Shown piece after piece: positions 32,819 to 42,184 of a stretch of 64,000 bases of DNA. The position numbers were made by a program, and so were the translations under genes. Source of the stretch: Arthrobacter humicola (GTDB lineage: Bacteria > Actinomycetota > Actinomycetes > Actinomycetales > Micrococcaceae); NCBI RefSeq assembly GCF_022803015.1, contig NZ_JAFKON010000008.1, forward strand, positions 62,001 through 126,000. Direction: 5' to 3'. The notes under the pieces are model-generated. The model made no database searches and was not told the DNA's origin. It was given only the letters and a program-made list of their open reading frames with translations. Position 1 is the stretch's first letter; each line of letters begins with the position of its first letter.

Positions 32819-34144
32819 ATGACGAAGGGATACGTGCCCGTGCAGCCACAAGGACGTGCCAGCGGACCGTCGGCGCCAGCCGAAAACAGAGCGGAAGACA
32901 GAGCCGAAAACAGAGCCGAAGACAGAGCGGGATCAGACACAGCCGAATCCGCTACTGCGGGCGCCGCCCCCGAAGCCGCGGCGGAGCCGCCGTTTCCCGA
33001 CGCCGACCTCATGTACATCGTGGACCTGCTGCCGCCGGACGAACAGCTCCGCTACCAGGAGGTCCGGGAATTCCTGCAGTCCCGGATCCGGGCCGCATCA
33101 ATCGACTACTGGAACCGCGAGGAGTTTCCCTTCGGGCTGCTCGCCGAACTCGGCAAATACGGTTTGGGCGGGCTGCAGACGGACGGCACGTCCAAGCTCT
33201 TCAAGGGGCTCATGTATGTCGAGGTGGCGCGCGCCGACGTGTCCCTCTCGGCGCTCGTCGGGATCCACAACGAGCTGATCGTCGGCATGATCGACGAGCT
33301 CGGCTCGGAGGAACAGAAGGCGCGCTGGCTCCCTGGCCTCACCGCGTTCACCCAGCTCGGGGCGTTCGCCCTGACAGAGCCGGACCACGGCTCGGACATC
33401 GCCGGCGGCCTGGAAACCACCGCGCGGCTGGACGGCGATGAGTGGGTCCTCAACGGCGCCAAGCGTTGGATCGGCGCCGGCACCATCGCGGACTTCGCCC
33501 TTGTTTGGGCCCGGGACGTCGCTGACCAGCACATCAAGGGCTTCATCGTGGAGACGGACCGTCCGGGCTACACCGCAACGAAGATCGCCAACAAAATCGG
33601 CCTGCGCATCATGCAGAACGCGGACATCGTCCTCGACGAGGTCCGGATCCCGGCGGCCAACCTGCTGCCCGGCGCCACCAGCTTCTCCAAGGCCAACGAG
33701 CTCCTGCGCGATTCGCGGGCCTGGGTGGGCTGGCAGGGTGCCGGCATCCAGCTGGCCGCGTTCGACGTCGCGCGCGCCTATTCGCTGAAGCGCCGCCAGT
33801 TCGGCAAGGAACTCGCCCGCTTTCAGCTCATCCAGCAGCAGCTCGCCGAGATCCTGGGCAACGCGACCGCCTCCCTGGCCCTGATGGCCCAGCTCGCGCG
33901 CATCCAGGAAGAGGGCAAGCTCGAGATGGTCCAGGCCGCCATGGCCAAAGCGACCACCACGCGGCTGGCGCGTGCCTCGGTGGCGATGGGACGGTCCCTC
34001 ATGGGCGGCAACGGCATCAGCAGCGACTATGAGATGGGCAAGCTCTTCGGCGACGCCGAGATTCTCTATACCTATGAGGGCAGCTACGAAATCAATTCAC
34101 TGATCGTGGCGCGGGCCGTGACGGGAAAGTCCGCTTTCGTCTAG
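32819..34144 (+). CDS. Acyl-CoA dehydrogenase (glutaryl-CoA dehydrogenase-like)
   Basis: A 441-residue flavoenzyme for alpha,beta-dehydrogenation of an acyl-CoA. The FAD/substrate signature is GAFALTEPDHGSDIAGGLET, and the catalytic Glu lies in LYTYEGSYEINSLIVAR, the position used by glutaryl-CoA-type enzymes. The N-terminal 55 residues are a low-complexity extension with an AENRAEDR repeat absent from relatives; a downstream start such as ATG 33011 (MYIVDLLPPDEQ) would give a normal length. It is divergent from the acyl-CoA synthetase. Confidence 0.92.
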   Translation: MTKGYVPVQPQGRASGPSAPAENRAEDRAENRAEDRAGSDTAESATAGAAPEAAAEPPFPDADLMYIVDLLPPDEQLRYQEVREFLQSRIRAASIDYWNREEFPFGLLAELGKYGLGGLQTDGTSKLFKGLMYVEVARADVSLSALVGIHNELIVGMIDELGSEEQKARWLPGLTAFTQLGAFALTEPDHGSDIAGGLETTARLDGDEWVLNGAKRWIGAGTIADFALVWARDVADQHIKGFIVETDRPGYTATKIANKIGLRIMQNADIVLDEVRIPAANLLPGATSFSKANELLRDSRAWVGWQGAGIQLAAFDVARAYSLKRRQFGKELARFQLIQQQLAEILGNATASLALMAQLARIQEEGKLEMVQAAMAKATTTRLARASVAMGRSLMGGNGISSDYEMGKLFGDAEILYTYEGSYEINSLIVARAVTGKSAFV

Positions 34145-36003
34145 GCTCCGAGTGTGCCAGCGCCGTCCCGCGCCTGGCCGTTCCGTGCCTGCCCGTTCTG
34201 TGCCGGGCTGTTCCGTGCCTGCCCGGCCGGGGCAGGCTGAACCGCCGGGCTGGCGTGGCCGTAGCGGGACGTGCGGTTGCGGCCGCCGTTCTTGGCCTCG
34301 TACAGGGCCCGGTCCGCGCAGTCCAGGAGCGAGCCGGCCGCGGCGTCACTGTGCTCGCAGACTCCGGCAGAGATCGTCAGGAAACCCACTTCCCCGAACG
34401 GTTCGGACGCGATGGCCTTGCGGGCGCGTTCGGCGGCGCGCAGGGCCTCGGCGCCGTCCGTCGCCGGGAGCAGCCACACGAACTCCTCGCCGCCGAACCG
34501 GGCCACGATCTCCTCGGCGCGGGCGACCGCCCGGAGCCTGGCCGCGACCTCCGCCAGGACCACGTCGCCCGTCAGGTGGCCGTGGGTGTCGTTGACCCTC
34601 TTGAAGTGGTCGATATCCAGGACGACGGCACTCAGGCTTGTCCCGCGGCTCAGGGCCAGCTCAACATGCTCGGCGAGGTGCCGTTCCAGGGCCCGCCGGT
34701 TGGGCAAGCCACTGAGGGCATCGGTAGTGGCCTGCTGTTCGAGGTCGGTCCGGGCCTCCGTGTTGCCGATGGCGATCTCGACGAGCTCCGCGAACTGGGC
34801 CAGCCGCTCCATCATCGCCTCCGTAACCCCGGTGCGCGACTTCGACGTCAGGCTCACGGCGCCCCACAGGCTGCCGCCGACCCGGATCGGCGCCGCCGCC
34901 GCGGACTGGAAGCCGCCGGCGCGCATCTGCTCCGCTGCCGGTCCACCTTCCGCCCGGTAGCGAACCAGGGCCGGCTTGCCGGTCACGGCCACCCGGACAG
35001 TGGCCGACTCGTCCGTCGGGGCGAAGATCTGCCGCCGGCTCAGCGTCGGCGGCAGCGTCGGCGCCATGGCGACGATTTCCGCCGACGACGCGCCCGTGAA
35101 ACGGACGACGGCGGCGGAATCGACGTTGAACAGGTCGCGGACAATCGCGGCGACCCGCTCAGAGATGGCAGCGGGGGCCGCGTTGCGGGCAACTTCGGTG
35201 GCTATCTCGTGCAAAGCCTCCCAAACCTTTTGTTGCTGCAGGCGCTCGGTGATATCAACCGCCACCACCATGCCGGCCGCGGCCTCGTCGTCGGAGTAGA
35301 CCGGCCCGGCGTTCAGCCGGTAGGTGCGGTGGCCGATCTGCCGGCTCCAGGACACCTCGCGGCCGGCGAGGGCCGCGAGATAGCGCGGCTCGAGCTCGCT
35401 GGCGAGATTGCCCTTGAGCACGTCCTGGATGCGCTGGCCTTCGAGCTCTTCCCTGCGGTAGCCGAAGGTCTCCAGCTCCTGGCCTTCGGCGATCAGGTAG
35501 CGCAGCTCGGCGTCGAAGAGGAGGACGAAGACGCCGGGGACGCTCCGCGCCAGGGCGCGGTACCGGTCCATGTCCCGCTGCCGGCGCCGGTCGGCCAGGA
35601 CACGCTCGGTGATGTCCGTGACCAGGACGAAGAAGCCCTGCACCGCGCCGTCCTGGGTATCGGGGGTGTAGGTCACCTCGGTGAAGCGGGACTGGCCCGC
35701 GGCATCCACCAGGGTCCGGTCGAACTGCTGCCGCTTCCCGGCGAGCGCCCCCTCGATGTGCGGCAGGTTGGCCTTCAGGACGGTCTCGCCGAGCACGTCC
35801 CGGACATGCATGCCGTGAAGCTGCTGGGGTGCGAAACCGAACCACTCGCAGTAGGCGTCGTTGGCCAGGCGGTTGCGGAGTCCCGTGTCCCAATAGCCCA
35901 CGAGTGCCGGGATTCCGTTCAGGACAGCCCGCAGCTGCGCCGGAATCTCAGGCAGTGGCGACGGACCGGCATCGTCCCTGTTCAGCGGGCTGCGATTAGT
36001 CAT
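34141..36003 (-). CDS. PAS-PAS-GAF-GGDEF diguanylate cyclase
   Basis: A 620-residue cytoplasmic signalling protein. Two PAS domains (about 20-265; IPALVGYWDTGLRNRLANDA, VPGVFVLLFDAELRYLIAEG) and a GAF domain (about 275-420) precede the GGDEF domain (about 430-590). The latter has TDALSGLPNRRALERHL, VVLDIDHFKRVNDTHG and the active motif RFGGEEFVW, so c-di-GMP synthesis is likely. The inhibitory RxxD site reads RAEE. It begins 40 bases after kdpE in the same direction and may be the last gene of the kdp operon. The start at 36003 is uncertain (36018 is possible). The C-terminus ends in an NGQAR repeat. Confidence 0.9.
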   Translation of the reverse strand: MTNRSPLNRDDAGPSPLPEIPAQLRAVLNGIPALVGYWDTGLRNRLANDAYCEWFGFAPQQLHGMHVRDVLGETVLKANLPHIEGALAGKRQQFDRTLVDAAGQSRFTEVTYTPDTQDGAVQGFFVLVTDITERVLADRRRQRDMDRYRALARSVPGVFVLLFDAELRYLIAEGQELETFGYRREELEGQRIQDVLKGNLASELEPRYLAALAGREVSWSRQIGHRTYRLNAGPVYSDDEAAAGMVVAVDITERLQQQKVWEALHEIATEVARNAAPAAISERVAAIVRDLFNVDSAAVVRFTGASSAEIVAMAPTLPPTLSRRQIFAPTDESATVRVAVTGKPALVRYRAEGGPAAEQMRAGGFQSAAAAPIRVGGSLWGAVSLTSKSRTGVTEAMMERLAQFAELVEIAIGNTEARTDLEQQATTDALSGLPNRRALERHLAEHVELALSRGTSLSAVVLDIDHFKRVNDTHGHLTGDVVLAEVAARLRAVARAEEIVARFGGEEFVWLLPATDGAEALRAAERARKAIASEPFGEVGFLTISAGVCEHSDAAAGSLLDCADRALYEAKNGGRNRTSRYGHASPAVQPAPAGQARNSPAQNGQARNGQARDGAGTLGA

Positions 36004-36043
36004 TGCCCCAGTATCCATTGCAGGCGGCGGCATCGGAAAACCA

Positions 36044-36718
36044 TCAGGGCATGAACCTGTAGCCGATGCCGGCCTCGGTGAGCAGATGGCGCGGGCTGGC
36101 GGTATCCGGCTCCAGCTTGCGCCGCAGCTGCGCCATGTAAACCCGGAGGTAGTTGGTCTCCTTGGCGTAGGCCGGACCCCAGACCCTGGAGAGCAGCTGC
36201 TGCTGGGTGATGAGCTTTTCCGGATTGCGGACCAGAACCTCCAGAATCTTCCATTCCGTGGGGGTCAGTCGGACGTCCGCGCCGTCCCTGGTCACCCGGT
36301 GCTTGGCCAAGTCCACGGTGAAGGCATCGGTCCTGACCACTGTTTCGCGCTCCGGTTCGACGCTGCGGCGCAGCAGCGCCCGGAGCCGGGCCAGGAGCTC
36401 GTCGAGGCCGAACGGTTTGGTGATGTAGTCATCCGCGCCGGCGTCGAGAGCCTCGACTTTGTCTTCGGAGCCGTGCCTGGCGGAGAGCACCAGGACCGGC
36501 GCGCTGCTGAACCCGCGCAGCTCCTTGAGGACACGGGTCCCGTCAATGTCAGGCAGGCCGAGGTCCAGGATGATGAGTGAGAGCGGGTTCTGGGTGGCGG
36601 CCAGCAGCGCCGAGGTCCCGTCCACGGCGGTGGTGACGGTGTAGCCGTGGGCCTGCAGGGTAATGCGCAGGGCCCGCAACAGGTGCGGGTCGTCGTCGAC
36701 GACCAGGACGGCCGTCAT
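36044..36718 (-). CDS. kdpE: KdpE response regulator
   Basis: A 224-residue OmpR-family regulator. The receiver domain (about 1-115) has the acidic pocket VDDDPHLL and the phospho-acceptor in LIILDLGLPDIDG; the conserved lysine is in ADDYITKPFGLDELLARL. The winged-helix domain (about 130-224) contains TPTEWKILEVLVRNPEKLIT and LRVYMAQLRRKLE. It should activate kdpFABC under K+ limitation. It overlaps kdpD by four bases. Confidence 0.95.
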   Translation of the reverse strand: MTAVLVVDDDPHLLRALRITLQAHGYTVTTAVDGTSALLAATQNPLSLIILDLGLPDIDGTRVLKELRGFSSAPVLVLSARHGSEDKVEALDAGADDYITKPFGLDELLARLRALLRRSVEPERETVVRTDAFTVDLAKHRVTRDGADVRLTPTEWKILEVLVRNPEKLITQQQLLSRVWGPAYAKETNYLRVYMAQLRRKLEPDTASPRHLLTEAGIGYRFMP

Positions 36719-39393
36719 GCGGTGTCCGGTCCGGACGTAAGGGGCAGCGCATGACCGCGGCGCGCCACCAGCGACCGGGGCTCGAACGGGGCCTGGGCGC
36801 GGTGCCCGTCATATGGGGTTCCCGTGGACAACGGAAGCCGGATAATCATCGTCAGCCCTCCGCCCGGTGTGGCTTCTGCGGTCAGGCTGCCACCCATGGC
36901 ATCCGTGAACCCCTTCGCCACCGCAAGCCCGAGCCCGATCCCGGTGGTTTGCGGGGTGTCGTCGAGCCGCTGGAAGGGCCGGAACATTTCCAGGACGCTC
37001 TCCGCCGGGATTCCCCGGCCGTGATCGATGACCCGAAGCTCCCCGGCAGGGCGCCCTTCGAGAGTCGCAGGGCTGAGGCCGCCAGCCGCCCCAACAAGGA
37101 CGATGTCCGAATCTGGAGCGTATTTCACGGCATTCTCGACGATGTTCGCAATCACCCGTTCCAGCATGCCGGGGTCGGCATCGACCTCCGGCATGTTCGG
37201 AGGCAGGTCCACGCGCACCCGGCCCGCGGTGACGGCGCTCAGGGAACCCGGTATGACCTCGTACCACCGCACGGGTTTGAGCAGGGGATTGACGGCATCC
37301 GAGGTGATCCGGGACATGTCCAGCAGATTGCCCACCAGCGCGTCCAACCGGTCCGAACACTCCTCGATCGTTGCCAGCAGTTCGTGTTCCTCTTCCTTGG
37401 TGTAATGGACGTCGTCGTGGCGCAGCCCGCCGACGGCAAGCTTGATCCCGGCCAAGGGGGTGCGCAAGTCGTGGGAGACTGCGCGGAGGATGGAGGTCCG
37501 CATCGTGTTGCTTTCGGCCAATCGCAGCATCTCCCGCCGGCTGGTCACCAACTGCTGGCGTTCCAGCTGGGCCGCCAGATGAACACCGAACGCGCCGAGG
37601 AGACGTCGGTCGCTGGCCGGCAGAATCCGTCCGAAGAGCACCAGGCGCGTGGAAGCGTCGATTTCTTCGACGTTGTCGCCGGTGGCATCGTCCCCTGGCG
37701 CGCCGGCGGGCAGGGCCGGAATTTCTCCCACGGCGGCCTGAAGTTGCCATCGCCGGTCTGGTCCTGCGCCGCTGTCGCCGTCCGCGAGGCCGTAGCCAAG
37801 GCTGAAAACAGCAGCACCGCGCACCTGGAAGACGCTCAGGGCTTGCTCCAGCAATGCCTGAACCGTGTCATCCGAGCCGACGGCACTGCGCGTCAGGTCA
37901 CCGAGCGTCGTGGCTTCGGCGCGGGCCCGCGCGGCCTCTTTGGAGCGGCGGGCCGATAGGTCCACCACAACGGCAACGGCGGCTGAGACGCCCACAAACA
38001 CCAGCAGGGCCAGGAAGTTCTGGGGATCGCTGATGGTGAGGTTGCCCAACGGCGGGGTTGAAAAGTAGTTCACCAGAAGGCTGCTCCACAGTGCGGCCAG
38101 GATGGCCGGCCACAATCCGCCGATCAGCGCCACCGCCACTGAACCGGTGAGCTGGACCAGCATGGCCGCGGCCACGTTCCGCTCCGGGTTCAGGAGCGAC
38201 AGCAAGAGTTGCAGGACCACCGGGAGCAGCACCGCAAAGCCGAACCCGACGGCGACCCGGACCCGGCCCAAGTCGCGCTGCCGTGACGGGCGGGTTCCGC
38301 GGCCGCCGAGGGGGTGGGAGACCATATGGACATCGATGTCGCCTGAATCGCGGACTACCCGGGTGCCTACTCCGCCGCCGAGGAGGTTTCCGATCAGCCC
38401 GGCGATCTTCTTGTGCCGGGAGATGCCAACGACGATTTGGGTCGCGTTGACGCTGCGGGCGAAGTCCAGCAGGGCGGCGGCCGGATCCTCCCCGGTCACG
38501 ATGTGGTAGCTGCCGCCCAGGTCCAGGATGAGATGGCGCTGGGCCTCAAGCGCCTGGGGGGATTCGCCGGCAACGCCGTCAGCGGCACGGACGTGGACCG
38601 CCAGCAGGTCCCCGCCGTTGACCCGGTTGAGGATGCGGGCCCCCCGGCGGATCAGGACTTCCCCTTCCGGGCCGCCGGTCAGCCCGACGACGATCCGCTC
38701 CCGGGCTGGCCAGCTTTCATCGATGCCCTGTTCGGCCCGGTACTTGGCGAGGCCCTCGTCCACCCGGTCGGCCAGCCACAGCAAGGCAAGTTCGCGCAGC
38801 GCCGTGAGGTTGCCCAGCCGGAAGTAGTTCGAGAGGGCCGCGTCGATCTTGTCGGCCGCGTAGATCTTGCCGTCGCCCAGGCGCTGGCGGAGCAGCTCGG
38901 GGGAGATGTCCACGAGGTGGATCTGATCCGCTCGGCGGACAACGTCGTCCGGCACCGTCTCCGCCTGGCGGACGTCGGTGATGGCGCTGACGACGTCCCC
39001 CAAGGACGCCAGATGCTGGATGTTGACCGTGGAGAGAACATTGATGCCGGCGTCGAGGAGCACGGCAACGTCCTGCCAACGCTTGGGATTCCGGCTGCCC
39101 GGGACATTGGAATGGGCGTATTCGTCCACAACCGCGGCCCCTGGCGCCCGGACCAGGACCGCGTCAAGATCCATCTCCTCAAACTCCGTGTCCCGGTAGG
39201 GCAGCCTCCTGGGCGGGATGACTTCGAGTCCCTCCAGCAGCGCCCGCGTCTCGCTGCGGCCGTGGTCCATGGCGAACGCGACGACGACGTCCTCGCCGCG
39301 CTTGCCGAGCCGGTGGGCTTCTTCGAGCATCTCGTAGGTCTTGCCCACACCCGGCGCGGCGCCCAGGAAGATCCGCAGCGTTCCACGTGCCAT
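36715..39393 (-). CDS. kdpD: KdpD sensor histidine kinase
   Basis: An 892-residue membrane sensor kinase. The N-terminal KdpD domain has the Walker A motif FLGAAPGVGKTYEMLEEAHR and VDEYAHSN; a Usp-like domain follows (about 245-370). About four membrane segments lie at 385-500, then a GAF domain, the HisKA box RAVSHDLRTPLAGIKLAVGG with the phosphorylated His, and the ATPase region (IDHGRGIPAESV, GIGLGLAVAKGF). It phosphorylates KdpE in response to low K+ or osmotic upshift. Full family length. Confidence 0.96.
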   Translation of the reverse strand: MARGTLRIFLGAAPGVGKTYEMLEEAHRLGKRGEDVVVAFAMDHGRSETRALLEGLEVIPPRRLPYRDTEFEEMDLDAVLVRAPGAAVVDEYAHSNVPGSRNPKRWQDVAVLLDAGINVLSTVNIQHLASLGDVVSAITDVRQAETVPDDVVRRADQIHLVDISPELLRQRLGDGKIYAADKIDAALSNYFRLGNLTALRELALLWLADRVDEGLAKYRAEQGIDESWPARERIVVGLTGGPEGEVLIRRGARILNRVNGGDLLAVHVRAADGVAGESPQALEAQRHLILDLGGSYHIVTGEDPAAALLDFARSVNATQIVVGISRHKKIAGLIGNLLGGGVGTRVVRDSGDIDVHMVSHPLGGRGTRPSRQRDLGRVRVAVGFGFAVLLPVVLQLLLSLLNPERNVAAAMLVQLTGSVAVALIGGLWPAILAALWSSLLVNYFSTPPLGNLTISDPQNFLALLVFVGVSAAVAVVVDLSARRSKEAARARAEATTLGDLTRSAVGSDDTVQALLEQALSVFQVRGAAVFSLGYGLADGDSGAGPDRRWQLQAAVGEIPALPAGAPGDDATGDNVEEIDASTRLVLFGRILPASDRRLLGAFGVHLAAQLERQQLVTSRREMLRLAESNTMRTSILRAVSHDLRTPLAGIKLAVGGLRHDDVHYTKEEEHELLATIEECSDRLDALVGNLLDMSRITSDAVNPLLKPVRWYEVIPGSLSAVTAGRVRVDLPPNMPEVDADPGMLERVIANIVENAVKYAPDSDIVLVGAAGGLSPATLEGRPAGELRVIDHGRGIPAESVLEMFRPFQRLDDTPQTTGIGLGLAVAKGFTDAMGGSLTAEATPGGGLTMIIRLPLSTGTPYDGHRAQAPFEPRSLVARRGHALPLTSGPDTA

Positions 39394-39405
39394 GCCGTCA
39401 TTCTC

Positions 39406-40035
39406 TCACTTGGATTGTGCCGGCTGCGACGGCCGTGCGGCCGCCGCCACGGCGAGGTTGAGGGCAGTCACGTTGACCGACGGCCGGCCGAGAAACGCGA
39501 CTAACCCACTGCTGGTGTGCTGCTCCACCAGGGAGGCAACGGCGTCGGCGCCCAGGCCGTTCGCTGCCGCCACCCGCGCCGTCTGAACCCTGGCGTACTC
39601 GGGTGAAATGTCCGGGTCCAGTCCGGAACCGCTGGCGGTCACGGCGTCGGCGGGCACCGTTGCCGGATCCACGCCTTCAGCCGCGGCGACGGCGGACCGG
39701 TTGGCGGTCACGGCCTCGAGCAGTTTCGAATCGTTGGGGCCCAGGTTGGACGGCGAGGACGACGCCGGATCCCACTTCGCAGCCGAAGGGCGGGCGTGGA
39801 ACCAGCGGGGGTCCTGGACACCGGAATCGTTGGCCGCGGCCTGGACAATCAGGGCGGACGCGGCCGGGGCGCCGGCGCTGTCTTTGAGGATGGAGCCGTT
39901 GGCCTGGTAAGGGGCGATCAGTTGTCCGGTTCCGAAGACGGCGAGCGGGTACGCAAGGCCGAGGACCAGGGTGGCGAAGAGCAAGAACCGAAGGGCCGTG
40001 CCTGCCTGCCGGAGGTAGCCAGCGAGAGTGTTCAT
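39406..40035 (-). CDS. kdpC: KdpC, K+-transporting ATPase subunit C
   Basis: A 209-residue single-pass membrane protein. A membrane segment lies near residues 15-37 (LRFLLFATLVLGLAYPLAVF). The family motif VQAAANDSGVQDPRWFHARP sits in the middle, and SGSGLDPDISPEYARVQTAR with DAVASLVEQHTSSGLVAFLG follows. It stabilises the KdpFABC complex and assists nucleotide binding by KdpB. It lies 10 bases after kdpB and 12 before kdpD. Confidence 0.96.
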   Translation of the reverse strand: MNTLAGYLRQAGTALRFLLFATLVLGLAYPLAVFGTGQLIAPYQANGSILKDSAGAPAASALIVQAAANDSGVQDPRWFHARPSAAKWDPASSSPSNLGPNDSKLLEAVTANRSAVAAAEGVDPATVPADAVTASGSGLDPDISPEYARVQTARVAAANGLGADAVASLVEQHTSSGLVAFLGRPSVNVTALNLAVAAAARPSQPAQSK

Positions 40036-40045
40036 AGGGATTTTC

Positions 40046-42184
40046 CTAGCCGATTCCTGGGATGAGGGAGATCAACAGGTCGATGATCTTGATGCCGATG
40101 AAGGGTGCAATCAGGCCGCCGAGCCCGTAGATCAGCAGGTTCCGGGCCAGTGCCTGGTTGGCGGAGACGGCACGGTATTTGACCCCCCGAAGCGCGAGCG
40201 GAACCAACGCGATGATGATCAGGGCGTTGAAGATCACCGCGGACAGGATGGCTGAAGACGGGGTGGCCAGGCCCATGATGTTCAGCAGCCCTAGCCCCGG
40301 GAAGGCGGCGGCAAAAAGGGCCGGGACGATCGCGAAGTACTTGGCGACGTCGTTGGCGACCGAGAAGGTGGTCAGGGCGCCGCGGGTGATGAGCAGTTGC
40401 TTGCCGATGCCGACGATGTTGATGAGTTTGGTGGGGTCGGAGTCGAGGTCCACCATGTTGGCAGCGTCCTTCGCGGCGGGGGTTCCGGAGTTCATGGCGA
40501 CGCCCACGTCCGCGGCGGCCAGCGCCGGGGCGTCGTTGGTGCCGTCCCCGGTCATGGCCACGAGCCGGCCTGCGGCCTGCTCCTTCTTGATGACCGCGAG
40601 CTTGTCCTCCGGGGTTGCTTCGGCCAGAAAGTCATCGACGCCGGCCTCGGCGGCGATCGCCTTGGCGGTGATGGGGTTGTCGCCGGTGATCATGACGGTC
40701 CGGATGCCCATTTGCCGCAGTTCGGCGAAGCGGGCATGCATGCCGGGTTTGACGACGTCGGCGAGGTGGATGGTTCCAAGGACGTCGGCGCTGCCGTCCT
40801 TGCCCACCTGGGCGACCAGGAGAGGTGTGCCGCCCTGGGCCGAGATTTCCGTGACCCGGTGCTCGACCTCCGCCGGGGAGTGCCCGCCGTACTCGGCAAC
40901 GAAGGCCGCAACCGTGGAGGCGGCGCCCTTGCGGATCTGCCGGCCGTCAAGGTCCAACCCGCTCATGCGCGTGCTGGCGCTGAAGGGGACGACGGCAAAA
41001 TCGCTGGCGCTGTGTTCAAGGGTGGTCAGATCGGCCCCGGTCACGCCCTTGTCCGCGGCGAGGTCCACGATGGAGCGCCCCTCGGGGGTTTCGTCGGCCA
41101 GGCTGCAGACCCGGGCCGCTTCGATGAGTTGGGTCCGGTCCACATGATCGGCGGGGAAGAAATTGACGGCGCGGCGGTTGCCGTAGGTGATGGTTCCGGT
41201 CTTGTCCAGCAGCAGGGTGGTGATGTCTCCGGCGGTTTCCACGGCACGGCCGGAGGTGGCGAGCACGTTGTGCTGGACCAGCCGGTCCATGCCGGCGATG
41301 CCAATGGCCGGGACAAGGGCCCCGATGGTGGTGGGGATCAGACAGACCAGCAGTGCGACCAGCACGATCGGGGACGGCGTGGCGCCGGCGAGGGCGGCGA
41401 ACGGTGCCAGTGACATGGTGACGGCCAGGAAGACGATGGTCAGGGACACCAGCAGTACGTGGAGCGCGATTTCGTTGGGAGTCTTCTGCCGCACGGCGCC
41501 CTCGACAAGCCTGATCATCCGGTCGATGAAGGTTTGGCCCGGCTCTGCGGTGATGCGGATGACGATCCGGTCCGAGAGGACCTTCGTGCCGCCGGTGACG
41601 GAGGACCGGTCTCCGCCGGATTCGCGGATGACCGGGGCTGATTCGCCCGTGATGGTGGATTCGTCGACGCTGGCCAGGCCTTCGATGATTTCGCCGTCCG
41701 AGGGAATGACGTCCCCGGCCTCGCAAACCACGACGTCTCCGCGCCGCAACTCCGTCCCCGGCAGGTCCCGGGTGGCGCCGCCGGGCTGCCGGAGCCGGGC
41801 CTGGACGCCCTTGCGGCTGGCGCGCAGGCTGTCGGCCTGGGCCTTGCCCCGGCCCTCGGCGATGGATTCGGACAGGGTGCCGAAGAGGACGGTGAGCCAC
41901 AGCCAGGCCGTCACGGCGATGCCGAACACGGACGGCCGGTACACCGAGATCGCGGTGCACAGGCCGGCCCCGACCAGCACGATGAACATGACCGGGGAAT
42001 GGATCATCTGCCGCGGGGAGAGTTTCCTGACCGCGAGGGGCAGGGCGGCTATGACGGACGTGAGTGTCAGTTTTGCCGGGGCTTTGGTGTGGTGCTTGTG
42101 CTCGCCGGGGGTGCCAAGGGGGTTTCCGTCGGCGTAGGTCAGGGCTTCGGTGTCCGTGGCTAACGCCGTGTGGGACCGGGTCAT
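40046..42184 (-). CDS. kdpB: KdpB, P-type ATPase subunit
   Basis: A 712-residue P-type ATPase. The phosphorylated Asp is in [14 protein letters not shown] and the hinge in [20 protein letters not shown]; the actuator loop reads [20 protein letters not shown]. It powers high-affinity K+ import together with KdpA. Start ATG 42184 ([18 protein letters not shown]) overlaps the kdpA stop by four bases; the frame is open far upstream but that is the kdpA region. Confidence 0.97.
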   Translation of the reverse strand: MTRSHTALATDTEALTYADGNPLGTPGEHKHHTKAPAKLTLTSVIAALPLAVRKLSPRQMIHSPVMFIVLVGAGLCTAISVYRPSVFGIAVTAWLWLTVLFGTLSESIAEGRGKAQADSLRASRKGVQARLRQPGGATRDLPGTELRRGDVVVCEAGDVIPSDGEIIEGLASVDESTITGESAPVIRESGGDRSSVTGGTKVLSDRIVIRITAEPGQTFIDRMIRLVEGAVRQKTPNEIALHVLLVSLTIVFLAVTMSLAPFAALAGATPSPIVLVALLVCLIPTTIGALVPAIGIAGMDRLVQHNVLATSGRAVETAGDITTLLLDKTGTITYGNRRAVNFFPADHVDRTQLIEAARVCSLADETPEGRSIVDLAADKGVTGADLTTLEHSASDFAVVPFSASTRMSGLDLDGRQIRKGAASTVAAFVAEYGGHSPAEVEHRVTEISAQGGTPLLVAQVGKDGSADVLGTIHLADVVKPGMHARFAELRQMGIRTVMITGDNPITAKAIAAEAGVDDFLAEATPEDKLAVIKKEQAAGRLVAMTGDGTNDAPALAAADVGVAMNSGTPAAKDAANMVDLDSDPTKLINIVGIGKQLLITRGALTTFSVANDVAKYFAIVPALFAAAFPGLGLLNIMGLATPSSAILSAVIFNALIIIALVPLALRGVKYRAVSANQALARNLLIYGLGGLIAPFIGIKIIDLLISLIPGIG

